Part shown: in pieces, positions 16,483 through 27,200 of the stretch
Layout: each line of letters opens with the position of its first letter
Position numbering within the stretch: position 1 is the first letter of the stretch
Source of the DNA: Chitinophaga alhagiae
GTDB taxonomy: Bacteria > Bacteroidota > Bacteroidia > Chitinophagales > Chitinophagaceae
Length of the DNA: 64,000 bases
Assembly (NCBI RefSeq): GCF_003568665.1
Contig: NZ_QXMH01000005.1
Coordinates: 124,001 to 188,000, forward strand
Direction: 5' to 3'
The notes under the pieces: generated by a model
Seen by the model: the letters and a program-made list of their open reading frames with translations, nothing else
Databases searched by the model: none
Told to the model about the DNA's origin: nothing
Translations under genes and position numbers: made by a program

Positions 16483-18930
16483 TTACTCATTTGCGGTATC
16501 ATCTTTCCCTTTGCCCAGTTTCAGTTTCACCTTCCCGTCTTCCCCGTCTACGGCGCGCAGGTTGAGCACAATACCGCTTTTGCGGCGTTTGCGCAGTTCT
16601 TCCGCGTCGGAGATCAGCTCGTCCTTTTTGGGGTTGCGCAGGGGCACCTGCAGTTTAATGTCTGTGCCTTTTGGCATGCCGTACACGCCCTCCACCTGTA
16701 TGTTGAGCACGCTGGAGGCAATCAGCATGGGGTGTATGATGATCCGGTTGCCGCGTATGTCCAGCTGGTTGCTGATGCGTTCAAAGGTGACGTTAGACAT
16801 GTCCCGTTTCCGGAAAATGAACTTGCCCAGGTTTTCCAGCGGCTCGTAATGTACCAGGGCACCCTTGTTGAGGTCAAAGGTCACCGTGCCGAACATGGAA
16901 TGGGGCTTTACCGTGGCATCTTCCTGCATGCCGCCCCTGATGTTGGCGGTGGCGGAAAACACGCCTTTCAGGTTCTTGGCCTCAATGCCGTTTTGCCCGA
17001 AGTTCTCGAACTGGCGGAAGAGCTGGTCTACCTGCACCTGCCTGATGCGCGCGTCCAGGCTGAACTTGTCGTTCCCGTTGGTGCCGTGGTTAATGTTGCC
17101 GTTCACCACCATGGAGCCGCCGGCGGTTTGCAGGGCCACTTCAAACACGCGCAGCTGTTCCTTGGACAGTTCAAGCCCCGCCCGTACATCCGCCGCCTGG
17201 AACTGGCGGTAGCGCACTTTGCCGATGTTCAGCCGCATGTTCACGCTGCATTCTTCCAGCACCACATCCAGCTGTTTCATGACGCGGGCGTGGCGGTGGC
17301 GGTTGTTTTTGCGGGCGGGGGCGGCTGCCGCCTTGCGGTGCCGTTTGATGAAGAAAGACTGGAACTCGTTCAGGTTTACCAGCGGGCTGTTGAGCGTCCA
17401 TTGCATCTGTATCTTTTCCGGCGCGGCAAAGTAGAAGTTCAGCATGTTCTTCACGCTGCCTTCCAGCTCCATGGTGCTGCTGCCGCTGCGCAGGCGCACC
17501 CCGCGGAAGTAAAGGTCTTGCCCCTCAAAGTTGAGCGTGGCCTCACATTCCTGCACCGCCTGGTTGCGGGGAACGTACACAAAGGCGCCGTTCTTCACCT
17601 GTATGGTGCCGCGCAGGTAGCCGGCCACTGTGTCTTTCGGGTCCCAGCCGCCGGCGTATTCAATATCTACCAGCCCCTCCCCTTTGGTGAAGTTGAAAAG
17701 ATGCGCTCCTATAGGGTGTGTGAGGCGCTGCAGCGGGAACTGTGACCGGAAGCGCCCCGTGAGCAGCGGCTTTTGCAGGTTCAGCACGCGGATGGTATCC
17801 GCGGTAACGGGTATGCTGTCATACTCCGCCGTAAAATCGTATATGCTCAGGCGTGAGTTGGCATTGTTGTGCCCCTTGTTGGGCTCCACTTCGTTCAGGA
17901 AAGCGCCTTTGAAGCCCACCCGCTCCAGCGTGATGTTCTTGCCCGTCATGGTATTGTTGGCCGTGTTCCAGGTCACGTTCACATAGGGCGTATCCCTGAA
18001 CTGCATGTGGCCGCGCACGTCCGCATATACGTTGAGGGGTTGCCCGAAATCAAGACTGTCCAGCTTGGAAGAAATATTGGGCGTTACCATGGAAGCGGCC
18101 ATGCGGAAGCCGATATTTTCGGCGGCAACACGCAGGTTAAAATGCGCGGGTTTGACGCTGAAATTGAACTGCGCGCCTATCTTCACCGGCTGCCCGTCAA
18201 ACCGGAACGCCTGCTCCGGGATGGTGAGCGTTTTATTGGCGGCGGTCCAGTTCAGGTCAATATCTGCCGTCAGCGTTTTGTCTTTGGCATAGCTGCCTTT
18301 GGTGGTATTAAAGGCCAGGCTGCGGATGAGTATCTCTTTTCTCACATGGCAAACCCACCCGTCTGCCTTGTAATCCATTTCCGCGCGGAGATTTTTGATG
18401 TCCAGCTGGTAGAGCTTGAACTTCTGGTGGTTCTCGAAGGTGAACACAATGTTGCGCAGGCGGATGTCTTGTATGGTAGGCTCCTTGGTTTTGGCGGGCT
18501 GCTTTTTCTTTTTGCCGCCGAACAGGTAGGTGTTGGAATAGCCGGTGCTGTCTGTATAGAAGTAGATGGTACCGTTTTCCAGGATGATCTGCCGGATGTC
18601 TACCTCCCTGCGCAGCAGGGCAAAAGTGTTCACTTTCACGAACAGCTCCTTTACGTCCAGCAGCGTGTGGCCGTGGCGGCTATACAGGCTGTCTTTGAGA
18701 GACACGTCTTTGAGCGTAACGGAAATATTGGGGAAACCCCGCAGCAGTGAAGGCTCCATGTCACGTATCACCAGGTCTCCATCTATGCGGCTGCTAAGCT
18801 GTTCGGTGATCTGGGAAAGAATGGCTTGTTTGCGGCTGCGCACTACCAGCGCCAGAATGAGCCATAAAACAATAACCAGTGCCAGAAGGCCACCCGCTGA
18901 AATGAGAGAAATACGGACCCAACGCTGCAT
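16483..18930 (-). CDS. AsmA-family inner-membrane/periplasmic protein
   Basis: The protein has 815 residues from the ATG at 18930 (MQRWVRISLISAGG). The frame is open further upstream, but that part would overlap the divergent peptidase gene and has no features. Residues about 5-30 are a single transmembrane helix (LLALVIVLWLILALVV). The rest is a long beta-rich periplasmic region with the AsmA N-terminal pattern (DLVIRDMEPSLLRGFPNISV, LDVKELFVKVN, VDIRQIILENGTIY) and a C-terminal AsmA-like region near NLKGVFSATANIRGG. AsmA-like proteins are bridge-like lipid transport or outer-membrane homeostasis factors. The acidic and basic tail is typical of Bacteroidota members. It is divergent from the M90 peptidase gene. 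Confidence 0.85.
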   Translation of the reverse strand: MQRWVRISLISAGGLLALVIVLWLILALVVRSRKQAILSQITEQLSSRIDGDLVIRDMEPSLLRGFPNISVTLKDVSLKDSLYSRHGHTLLDVKELFVKVNTFALLRREVDIRQIILENGTIYFYTDSTGYSNTYLFGGKKKKQPAKTKEPTIQDIRLRNIVFTFENHQKFKLYQLDIKNLRAEMDYKADGWVCHVRKEILIRSLAFNTTKGSYAKDKTLTADIDLNWTAANKTLTIPEQAFRFDGQPVKIGAQFNFSVKPAHFNLRVAAENIGFRMAASMVTPNISSKLDSLDFGQPLNVYADVRGHMQFRDTPYVNVTWNTANNTMTGKNITLERVGFKGAFLNEVEPNKGHNNANSRLSIYDFTAEYDSIPVTADTIRVLNLQKPLLTGRFRSQFPLQRLTHPIGAHLFNFTKGEGLVDIEYAGGWDPKDTVAGYLRGTIQVKNGAFVYVPRNQAVQECEATLNFEGQDLYFRGVRLRSGSSTMELEGSVKNMLNFYFAAPEKIQMQWTLNSPLVNLNEFQSFFIKRHRKAAAAPARKNNRHRHARVMKQLDVVLEECSVNMRLNIGKVRYRQFQAADVRAGLELSKEQLRVFEVALQTAGGSMVVNGNINHGTNGNDKFSLDARIRQVQVDQLFRQFENFGQNGIEAKNLKGVFSATANIRGGMQEDATVKPHSMFGTVTFDLNKGALVHYEPLENLGKFIFRKRDMSNVTFERISNQLDIRGNRIIIHPMLIASSVLNIQVEGVYGMPKGTDIKLQVPLRNPKKDELISDAEELRKRRKSGIVLNLRAVDGEDGKVKLKLGKGKDDTANE

Positions 18931-19014
18931 GAATCTATAGTTAGTGTTGCTGAATATAACCAATATCCGGCAAAAATGTTGCCGGGTTGCCGGCGGAATA
19001 CGATATTTGAGCTG

Positions 19015-19782
19015 ATGACAGCAGTATTGATACCAATAGCAATCGTTCTTTTCCTGTTTTGGTGGTTCTGGCGTAAACCGCGCGTGAAGGCCGACCCCGG
19101 CGTAACAGCGCTGCTGGAGCAGCACGTAAAATATTACCGCCAGCTGGATAGTGCGGAGAAAAAAAGATTCGCGGCCGAAGTAACGGAGTTTATGGGGCAT
19201 GTAACAGTAGAAGGCGTGGGCACCTCCGTGGAGGAGCTGGACAGGGTGCTGATAGCCGCCAGCGCGGTGATCCCCATTTTTGCGTTCCCCGGCTGGAAGT
19301 ACCGCAACCTCACCAACGTGATCCTCTACCCTGATACTTTCGATGAAAAGTACCAGTTTGAGGGAGACCGCCGTTCCATACTGGGCATGGTGGGCAGCGG
19401 CCCGCTCAACGGGCAGATGCTGCTGAGCAAAAACGCCCTCCGCCACGGCTTTTCCGAATATACAGACAAGAGCAATACCGCCATCCATGAATTTGTTCAC
19501 CTGGTAGACAAAACGGACGGCACGGTAGACGGTATGCCCCAAAGCCTGCTGCAGCACCGCTATAGCATGCCCTGGCTGCAGGTAATGCATGAAGAGATCA
19601 AAAGGATAGAGACCGGCCAGTCAGATATCAACCCCTATGCCGCTATGAACGAAAGCGAGTTCCTGGCCGTGGTGTCTGAGTATTTTTTTGAAAACCCCGG
19701 GCGCATGCAGGAGCATCACCCGGAGCTGTATGCCATTCTTTCCAAAATGTTCCAGCAAGACCCTGCCGCAGCGGTTAACTAG
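19015..19782 (+). CDS. M90-family (MtfA-like) zinc metallopeptidase, membrane-anchored
   Basis: The protein has 255 residues from the ATG at 19015; 13 extra codons are open upstream but precede the natural signal anchor MTAVLIPIAIVLFLFWW. The zincin motif HEFVH starts at H158 with a downstream acidic segment (DKTDGTVDG). NPYAAMNESEFLAVVSEYFFENP, which carries the third ligand region, is typical of MtfA/M90. E. coli MtfA acts on the glucose PTS regulator Mlc. Bacteroidota homologues with an N-terminal helix are uncharacterised. The gene ends 11 bp before the convergent fucosidase stop. Confidence 0.85.
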   Translation: MTAVLIPIAIVLFLFWWFWRKPRVKADPGVTALLEQHVKYYRQLDSAEKKRFAAEVTEFMGHVTVEGVGTSVEELDRVLIAASAVIPIFAFPGWKYRNLTNVILYPDTFDEKYQFEGDRRSILGMVGSGPLNGQMLLSKNALRHGFSEYTDKSNTAIHEFVHLVDKTDGTVDGMPQSLLQHRYSMPWLQVMHEEIKRIETGQSDINPYAAMNESEFLAVVSEYFFENPGRMQEHHPELYAILSKMFQQDPAAAVN

Positions 19783-19793
19783 GCAGGAAGGGG

Positions 19794-21155
19794 CTACAGG
19801 CTCCCTTCCAGTTCCACTTTAATAACGGATGCAATAGCGTTGGGCGCGGCCGCCGGCAGGCTGAAGCTCGTATTATTGCCCGCCGCGTTTGCCTTCACCC
19901 CCTGTTTGCTGCCCAGCAGCGTGGCGCGTTTTACCTTGTTCTTCAACCCGGCTACTTCCAGCTTGCCATTGGCCGGCCATTCAAACACGGACAGGTACAG
20001 CGTATTGTTTTTGCAGGTAATGCGGCCCCAGGGTTGCGGCTCCAGCGGGCTTTTCTTTGTGCTGTAAACAGCTTCGCCGTTTACCTTCATCCACTCCCCT
20101 ATGCCTTGCAGGCTTTTGATGCTTTCTGCCGGAAATTCCCCTTCCGCCGTAGGCCCTACGTTCAGCAGGTAATTGCCGCCTTTGGAGGCAATATCTACCA
20201 GGTTGCGCACCATGGTTTCCACAGATTTCCATTTATGATCGTAGCTTTTGAAACCCCAGGTGCCGTTCATGGTCATGCAGGTTTCCCAGTCCCGGCCATC
20301 CAGCTCGCTGAGGTTGGGTATCTTCTGCTCCGGCGTTTTGTAGTCCCCGGGAAAGTTGGGGCGTTTCAACCGGTCGTTCGTGATGATATTGGGCTGCAGG
20401 GCCAGCTGCGCCTGCAGTTTTTTAGCCGCATCATCTGTCATATTGGTAGGCGTATCCCACCAGAGTACCGCTACTTCGCCGTAATTGGTAAGCAGCTCTT
20501 TTACCTGCGGTACGGCCACGTTGTTGATATACTGGTCAAAGGTCTGCGTTTCCTGCGCGGGGTCCCAATGGCCGTGGTGAGCTTTGGTGTAGGCGTCTAC
20601 CTTTGCGGAATCAGGGTTGGGCCAGCCTTCCCGCATGTCTTTGCGGGCCGCGGAGCCGCCGGGGTTGTTCCAGTCTTGCGCCTGGGAGTAATAAAAACCC
20701 AGCTTGATGCCGTGTTTCTTACAGGCTTCCGCCAGCGGTTTCAACAGGTCTTTGCCATAAGGTGTGGCGTCTGCAATGTCCCATTGGCTGGCTTTGGAGT
20801 TGAAGAGCGCAAAACCGTCGTGGTGCTTGGCGGTGATCACAATATATTTCATGCCCGCATTTTTGGCCATCAGCACCCATTGCTCCGCGTTGTATTTTAC
20901 GGGGTTGAATTGCCTGGCGTAGCCCTGGTATTCCGCCACGGGTATCTTGCTGCGGTTCATGATCCATTCCCCGCCGCCCCTGGCCATGGGGTACCCTTTG
21001 TACATGCCGGCGGGCACGGCGTACACGCCCCAGTGTATGAACATACCGAAGCGCGCCTCGCGCCACCATTTCATTCTTTGATCGTTAGCGGAATTTTGCG
21101 CCTGGAGGCACTGTACCAGCAGCAGGCAAGCCAGCAATGCGGAGATCTTTTTCAT
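19794..21155 (-). CDS. GH29 alpha-L-fucosidase, secreted
   Basis: The protein has 453 residues, with a signal peptide ending LQAQ (residue 20). The GH29 features are FGMFIHWGVYAVPAGMY, ITAKHHDGFALFNSKASQWD and the nucleophile context VAVLWWDTPTN, with the aspartate at residue 234. A C-terminal beta domain follows from about 350 (VNGEAVYSTKKSPLEPQPWG). It hydrolyses terminal alpha-L-fucosyl residues, probably in the periplasm. It lies between the susCD/FecR/sigma genes and a divergent hydrolase and shares its upstream region with the hydrolase. A palindromic operator-like site lies 71 bp upstream of its ATG. Confidence 0.95.
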   Translation of the reverse strand: MKKISALLACLLLVQCLQAQNSANDQRMKWWREARFGMFIHWGVYAVPAGMYKGYPMARGGGEWIMNRSKIPVAEYQGYARQFNPVKYNAEQWVLMAKNAGMKYIVITAKHHDGFALFNSKASQWDIADATPYGKDLLKPLAEACKKHGIKLGFYYSQAQDWNNPGGSAARKDMREGWPNPDSAKVDAYTKAHHGHWDPAQETQTFDQYINNVAVPQVKELLTNYGEVAVLWWDTPTNMTDDAAKKLQAQLALQPNIITNDRLKRPNFPGDYKTPEQKIPNLSELDGRDWETCMTMNGTWGFKSYDHKWKSVETMVRNLVDIASKGGNYLLNVGPTAEGEFPAESIKSLQGIGEWMKVNGEAVYSTKKSPLEPQPWGRITCKNNTLYLSVFEWPANGKLEVAGLKNKVKRATLLGSKQGVKANAAGNNTSFSLPAAAPNAIASVIKVELEGSL

Positions 21156-21225
21156 TTGTCAGTTTTTGTGCGGCTTTCGCGGAAAGCGCTTTTATTTCAT
21201 GGAATTTTACATGCCCGGCGCTTTA

Positions 21226-21239
21226 TGCAACCGTTTGCA
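21226..21239. promoter_or_regulatory. LacI-family-like palindromic operator in the fucosidase/hydrolase divergent region
   Basis: TGCAACCGTTTGCA is symmetric at 12 of 14 positions around a central CG, the classic form of LacI/GalR-family operators. It lies upstream of the leftward fucosidase gene and the rightward hydrolase gene. Binding by a sugar-responsive repressor is inferred. No LacI-type gene lies in the window. Confidence 0.45.
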
Positions 21240-21345
21240 CAAATTACGGTTTAAGGGCGATGGCATTGCCTGCTTTTTAGCTATTCATTGTATTTTTTTC
21301 GCCTGTTCTTATGGTTGTTTCCATGGCTGGTTGCACATTTTGCAT

Positions 21346-21353
21346 TATTTTTG
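21346..21353 (+). promoter_or_regulatory. -7 promoter element for the alpha/beta hydrolase gene
   Basis: TATTTTTG matches TAnnTTTG exactly and lies 22 bp before the ATG at 21375. A -33 TTG at the usual spacing is not clear. It supports the 21375 start over the longer open frame from 21288. Confidence 0.35.
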
Positions 21354-21374
21354 GGGCCACCAGTCAAATCACTT

Positions 21375-22385
21375 ATGTGGAAAACCTTTTTACTGCTTCC
21401 CATATTGTTTTTTTCCCGACCCGCTGCCGCGCAGAAGAGCGTAACCCGGCAAGATGCCATGATAGCCAGCGACCCTGGTGTGCGCATCTTTGTACGGGAG
21501 GTGAAAGCGCGCAAGCGGAGCCGCAAGCCGCCCATTTTACTGGTACACGGCGGCGGCCCTGGCGGACTGGCCTCTTTTGACCTGCCCGTGCCCGGCGGCT
21601 CCCTGGCGCAAGACCTGGCGCAGGAAGGCATGGACGTATACATCATGGATGCCCGCGGCTGGGAAAAAAGCACCCGGCCGGATTATGACACCACCCGCCG
21701 CTGGATCATTGCCGGCAGCTCCAGGGAAGTGTCTCATGACATAGACGCCGTTGTGGATTACATCATAGAGCGCAGCGGCAAAAAGCAGGTATGCCTCTTC
21801 GGCTGGTCTACCGGCGCGCAATGGATCGGCTATTACGCCTGCATGTACCCTGACAAGATCTCCTCCCTCATTCTGCTCAACTCCCTCTACGGCGTAAACG
21901 CCCCCTGGATGTACACCAATATGTACCGCAGCTGGATGGACACCACGCAGTTCGACTACACCACCATTTCTTCCATGCGCAGGGCCACCAAAGCGTCTTT
22001 GCTGGCCTCCTGGAAAAAAGACAGCTTTTACGACCCCACCATTGCCAAGGCTTACGCGGAAACCGCGGTAGGTTTTTATCCAGACAGCCTGCTGGAAGTA
22101 CCCGGCGGTTACCGCGTGGAAGCCTTCTACACCGCCCAGGGCAAAGGCCTCTGGCACGCCAGGGACATCCGCGTGCCCATTCTCTGCATTCGCGCCGAGC
22201 GGGACACCTGGAGCCGCCCGGAAGATATGAAAGCGCTGGAAGAACACCTTGTAAACGCCCCCAAGAAAAAATTTGTGGTGCTGCCCGAGGCTACGCACCA
22301 TGTTTTCCTCAGCCGGCCTGAAGAAGGCCGCGCCCAGCTCATCAGCGAAATAGTGGCATTCAACGTAAAAAGAAAAGGCCGTTAA
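21375..22385 (+). CDS. Secreted alpha/beta hydrolase (prolyl-iminopeptidase-like)
   Basis: The protein has 336 residues from the ATG at 21375, which begins a signal peptide (MWKTFLLLPILFFSRPAAAQ). The oxyanion motif is LLVHGGGPGG near residue 60. The nucleophile elbow is GWSTG with Ser145. The acid is in RAERDTWSRPED and the catalytic His is in EATHHVF near 314. The HGGGPGG pattern is like that of S33 peptidases and esterases. It is divergent from the fucosidase and convergent with susD, so deacylation of a fucosylated glycan is possible. Peptidase activity is equally possible. Confidence 0.8.
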   Translation: MWKTFLLLPILFFSRPAAAQKSVTRQDAMIASDPGVRIFVREVKARKRSRKPPILLVHGGGPGGLASFDLPVPGGSLAQDLAQEGMDVYIMDARGWEKSTRPDYDTTRRWIIAGSSREVSHDIDAVVDYIIERSGKKQVCLFGWSTGAQWIGYYACMYPDKISSLILLNSLYGVNAPWMYTNMYRSWMDTTQFDYTTISSMRRATKASLLASWKKDSFYDPTIAKAYAETAVGFYPDSLLEVPGGYRVEAFYTAQGKGLWHARDIRVPILCIRAERDTWSRPEDMKALEEHLVNAPKKKFVVLPEATHHVFLSRPEEGRAQLISEIVAFNVKRKGR

Positions 22386-22421
22386 AAAAACGGGCGCACC
22401 CGCAAGGGGGATACGCCCGTT
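22384..22421 (-). terminator. Terminator of the leftward sigma/FecR/SusC/SusD genes
   Basis: ACGGGCG at 22390-22396 pairs with CGCCCGT at 22414-22420. Leftward reading gives a run of seven T directly after the stem. It lies between the susD stop and the convergent hydrolase stop. Confidence 0.75.
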
Positions 22422-22444
22422 CATCTACTTCAGCAACAAAGCAG

Positions 22445-24259
22445 CTAGTAACCGGGAAACTGTACCAGCACCTTGTTCCTGTCTATCTCGCTTTGGGGTA
22501 CCGGATAGAAGTAGAACCTGGGGTGCCATGCCGCGCGTGTAAACACTACGGTGCGTTTGTGAAATTCAGGATCAGACAAGGAAGTACCTTTCTCTATGTT
22601 CATACCGTGAAACTGGCCGCCCTGGTGGGACTCCGGCAGGCCGGGTATTTTCCAGCGCCTAACGTCCCAGTAGCGGTGCCCTTCAAACATCAGTTCCAGC
22701 TGCCTTTCCAGGCGTATCTCCTTCCGCAGTTCCTCCTGGCTGCCGCCGGTGAGCGAAGGCAGGCCTGCGCGGTCCCTCACTTCGTTAAGATATTTCAGCA
22801 CGTCCGCATGGCCGGGTTCATACTCGTTCAACGCTTCCGCGTAGTTGAGGTAGATCTCCGCCAGGCGTATCATCATGGTGGGGCGCGCTACATATTTGTT
22901 GTTCCGGAAATCTGTGGTGGGGTGAACGTTCTTGCGCGCCGTGTAACCCGTGCTGGGCCAGTCTCTCGGGGCGCCGTTCTTGCCGCTGTTGCCGGTAAAG
23001 AAAAACTCCACGCGGGAGTATTGGGCGTCCGGTACCACCGGTATGGTAGCCCCGTTGAAAGTAACGTTCACATAAAAACGCGGCTCGCGGCCCACGTACA
23101 TGTTGTAGGTACCGGCTACATAAAAGTTGGTGGCGGTGTTGGTGAAACCTGTTTCGGAATAGCCGCCGGCGGGGTCTGTAATGGCTTTGCCATCTGCCAT
23201 GCGGAAGGCGTCTACCATTTCCTGCGTAACGGCCACACCGTTCCAGGCGTTGCCGTTGGAGGCGCGGGGGCTTACATGGCGTTCCCAATGACCGTCCGCG
23301 CTGGCGGAGCGTATCCAGATGGCTTCTTTCGTATAGCCGTCAAAGAAGAGGTTGCGGTAAGAGAGAAAGGCCGCCTGGAAGGGGTCTGCATTGGTTTCCC
23401 TGAACAGTTCGTACCGGTTCAGGTTGATCACGGCCAGCGCGGCGTCCGCGGCGCGTTTCCACCGTTCCTTGTCGTAAGTCTGGTTAAAGAGCTGCTTGCC
23501 GTCCAGGTTCTTGAAATTGGCCAGCTCTGTGTTGCCGTTGAACAAGGGACTGGCATGGAAAAGCAGCACCTGAGACCTTACCGCGGCAATCACCGGCTGG
23601 GTGATGCGCCCTATCTGCGTTTTGTCTATCTCCCCGCTGCCGGCGTTCACATGCACCACCGGCACGTCCGGGAAGGCCTTGTCCATTTCAGACAGCACGT
23701 AATCCACACACTCGTCCCAGGAGCTGCGCGGTATCTGGAAGTCCGCGTCAGGCGCTTTCGGTTCCTCTCCCATCAGCACCACCGGGCCGTACTGCTTCAT
23801 CATCAGCCAGTAATAGTACGCGCGCAGGAAGCGGGCTTCCGCAATGTACTGTTTCAGGAGCTGCTGCCCGTTGGGCTGCTCCTGGATCTCCTTGTTCTGC
23901 CCCGCATCCCGGATGAAAATGGCGCACTGGCGGATAGTCTGGTAATAAGGGTTCCAGTTGTTGGGGCTGGCATTATCTGGCGTAATGGCGCCGGAGTTGA
24001 TGCCAGGCTGCACCCAGGCGTAATCCACCTCGTCAGACTGGCCACTCCAGACGTTGTTATAGGGCTGGTCCCACATACTGGGCATGATAGAGTAGCACCG
24101 TGCCAGCCATTGTTCCGTCATGGCCTTGTTGGTAAAGATGTCTTTCAACGTGGTAATGTTGTCCGGCACCGTATCCAGGAAGCCTTTCCGGCAAGATGGC
24201 GCCAGCAGCGATACGAGCAGCGCCAGGGGTATGATCTTTTTATATAGAGCGTTCATCAT
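22445..24259 (-). CDS. SusD/RagB-type surface lipoprotein of the fucosidase locus
   Basis: The protein has 604 residues with a lipoprotein signal and cysteine at residue 23 (LAPSCRKGF). SusD features include QTIRQCAIFIRDAG, EARFLRAYYYWLMMKQYGPVVLMGE and the C-terminal MIRLAEIYLNYAEALNEYEPG with a terminal RLERQLELMFEGHRYWDVRRWK. It is translated 12 bp after the upstream SusC gene. It binds the glycan imported by that SusC. Confidence 0.95.
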   Translation of the reverse strand: MMNALYKKIIPLALLVSLLAPSCRKGFLDTVPDNITTLKDIFTNKAMTEQWLARCYSIMPSMWDQPYNNVWSGQSDEVDYAWVQPGINSGAITPDNASPNNWNPYYQTIRQCAIFIRDAGQNKEIQEQPNGQQLLKQYIAEARFLRAYYYWLMMKQYGPVVLMGEEPKAPDADFQIPRSSWDECVDYVLSEMDKAFPDVPVVHVNAGSGEIDKTQIGRITQPVIAAVRSQVLLFHASPLFNGNTELANFKNLDGKQLFNQTYDKERWKRAADAALAVINLNRYELFRETNADPFQAAFLSYRNLFFDGYTKEAIWIRSASADGHWERHVSPRASNGNAWNGVAVTQEMVDAFRMADGKAITDPAGGYSETGFTNTATNFYVAGTYNMYVGREPRFYVNVTFNGATIPVVPDAQYSRVEFFFTGNSGKNGAPRDWPSTGYTARKNVHPTTDFRNNKYVARPTMMIRLAEIYLNYAEALNEYEPGHADVLKYLNEVRDRAGLPSLTGGSQEELRKEIRLERQLELMFEGHRYWDVRRWKIPGLPESHQGGQFHGMNIEKGTSLSDPEFHKRTVVFTRAAWHPRFYFYPVPQSEIDRNKVLVQFPGY

Positions 24260-24271
24260 GATGTGTCAGTT

Positions 24272-27200
24272 TTATTGGAAGTTTACACGTAAGCCTGCAT
24301 TAAACACAGATAGCTGCGGGTACACCGTGCCGCGCCCGTCTCCCAGCTCGGGGTCCCATATCTTCCAGGGAGAAAAGGTGAGCAGGTTGGTGGCCTGCAC
24401 GTAGAAGCGCATGTTCTTCACCCCGTAGCGGCGCAGGCTTCTCATGCCGAAGTTGTAACCGGCCTGTATCTCTTTCAGGCGGATGTAATCCGCCCGTTTC
24501 ATCCACCAGGTGCTGGTGTAGTAGTTGGTGGTCACGTCAGAGCGGGTAGACAATCTTGGATAAAAGGCGTTCGGGTTGGGGTTTTCCGGGGTCCACCGGT
24601 CTGTGGCGTTGGTGTACAGGTTGCCGATGGTGGGGCCTTCGTAAAAAGGATTGGTGCTGTGGCCGCTGGAATACATAAAGTCTACCATGGCCGCGCCCTG
24701 CCAGAACATGAACAGGTCAAACCGCCCGATGCCCGCGCTCAGGTTGAGGCCGTAAATGATCCTCGGTATGGCGCCGTAGCCAATGGCCTGCTGGTCAAAA
24801 CTGTTGATGATGCCGTCTTCGTTCAGGTCTTTGTATTTGATATCACCCGGCCGTACATCACCCGCCTGGCGGGGAGAGCGGGTAATCTCCGCGGAGTCCA
24901 GGAAGAGGCCCGTGGCCACGTAGCCAAAACGCTGGCTGATGGGGTGGCCCGTGCGGTTCAGCCAGGGGTATTGCCACGGCGGCAAGCCGTCTGCCACGTT
25001 CTCGTTCTTGTTGAACGTGAAGTTGCCGCGGAAGCCTACATAATAATCTTCATTAAAGGCATGGTTATATTCCAGCGTAAGGTCTATGCCCTTGTTGCGG
25101 GTAATGCCCACGTTGCCGTATGGAATGTTGCCGGTGGTGAAGCCGGAGGCGTACGGAATGTCTGTTTGGCGCAGCAGAATGCCCGTGCGGTACTCTTTGA
25201 ACAGGTCCGCAATGAGAGAAAGGCGGTTTTTGAACAGCTTGATCTCGAAGCCGAGGTTTTGCCGTTCCGCCGTTTCCCAGCTTACATCAGAACCTACCTG
25301 CCCTTCTTCATACCCTGAGCCGTAGTTTTGCGTGCTGCCCGGTACGCCAAACTGGTAGCCGCCCGTGCCGCTGTTGATGCGCGTCATGAACAGGAAGCGG
25401 GAATTGGTGTTGCTGTTGCCGGAGATGCCGTAGGTGTACCTGAATTTCAGGTGCGGGATGGCCTCTTTCATGGGCTCAAAGAACCTTTCGTTAGACACTA
25501 CCCAGCCCACGCCGAAAGACGGGAAAAAACCGTAACGTTTTTTAGGCGTGAAGTTCTCGGAGCCGTTGTAACCGAAGTTCAGCTCGGTGAAATACCGGTT
25601 ATCGTACCCGTAAGTGACCCTGCCGCTCAGCCCGCGTATGCGGAAGGGAATAGACTCCACCAGGTCTCCCGCATCGCCGTTGATGTAGTCAGACTGGTTG
25701 AAGAGCAGCAGGCCGGACACATCATGCTTGCCAAAGCTGTTGGCGTAGTTCAGCGCCGTTTCCGTATAGAACCGGCGGTTGCCGCCGCGGGAACCTTCGT
25801 AGCCCAGCACGTCCGAGCCCGCCTCCACCAGCCGCATGATCAGCTCACCGTCCGCGTCCCGGCCTTCCGCAATGTAGGTTTGCACGTTGCGTTTACGGTT
25901 GAGGTTATTCCAGTTATAGGAGTCGAACGCGAACATGGAGGTGAGCGAGAGGCCTTTCAGCAGAAAGTCCAGGTTCTGGCGTACCCGCAGGTTGGTGCGG
26001 ATGTTGTTGCGGTACTCCGTGGCATAGCCGCGCTGCGTAAGATCGCGGTAGGGGCTGTAGAAACCGCCGCTGGGGATCTTGGGCCACATGCCGTTGGAGT
26101 ACTGCGGCGGTATGATGTGGGGCGGCACCTTGGAGGCCAGGTTAAAGAGGTCTCCCGTGCCAATGCCCGGGTAGTTGCTGTTGATGATATAGCCGTTCAC
26201 GCCCAGCTCCAGCTTGGTGGTTTTGGTCATGCTGGCATCTACGTTGGTGGCAAAGGTAAAACGGTCCAGCTTGATGTTGTTGTTGTAAGACTGCTGCTTG
26301 TCACGCTTCATCATGCCCGTTTCAGAATAATAGTTGGCGCTGATGTAATAGGTGGCAAACTCGGAGCCGCCGCGTACATTGAGGCCTGCCTTGCGGTTCA
26401 GCCCCCATTCGTTGAATATCTGTTTGAACCAGTCTACATTGGGGTACAGGTCAGGATCTTCTCCCGTGATGTGTTTCTGTACCTGGTCTTCCGCATAAAT
26501 AGGCGTTCTGCCGCGCGCTTCCAGCCCTTCATTATAGAGGCGCATGAAGGTGGGCGCGTCTACATAGTCAGGCAGCTGGGTAAAGCGCGTCATGGCCTGG
26601 CTCACCTCCGCATTGATCTGCGGTTTGCCCGCGCGGCCTGTTTTGGTGTTCACGATGATAACGCCGTTGGCGCCGCGGGTACCGTACACCGCCGTGGCAG
26701 AGGCATCTTTCAGGATGGTGAAGGTCTCGATATCTTCCGGGTCTATATCTGTAATGGAACGGTCCGGCACGCCATCTACGATCACCAGCGGCCCCTGCGG
26801 GCTGGAACTGAAAGTGGAAATGCCGCGGATGTAAATATCCGCCCCATCGTACCCCGGCTCCCCGCTCCGCTGAACAGACACAATACCCGCCAGCCTGCCG
26901 CCCAGCGCATTCATGAGGCTGCGGGCGGGCAGCTTCAGCTCCTGCGGGCGTACGGTAGACTGGGCGCCTACCAGGCTCACCTTTTTCTGCGCGCCAAAGC
27001 CCACCACCACCACTTCATTGAGGCCGCCTTCCTTAGCTTCCAGCACCACGTGCAGGTCCATGCGGTTGCGCACGCTGAGCTTCTGCGTTTCGTAGCCTAC
27101 AAAAGAGAACTCCAGGGTATCTGTAGGCTCCACCTCCATGGAGTAGTACCCCTCCTGGTTGGTTACCGTGCCCTGGGTAGTGCCCGCCACGCGTACCGTT

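Noticed and set aside
19786..19809. Hairpin GGAAGGG/CCCTTCC between the M90 peptidase and fucosidase genes
   Set aside because: It overlaps the fucosidase end and has no T-run, so terminator function is not supported.
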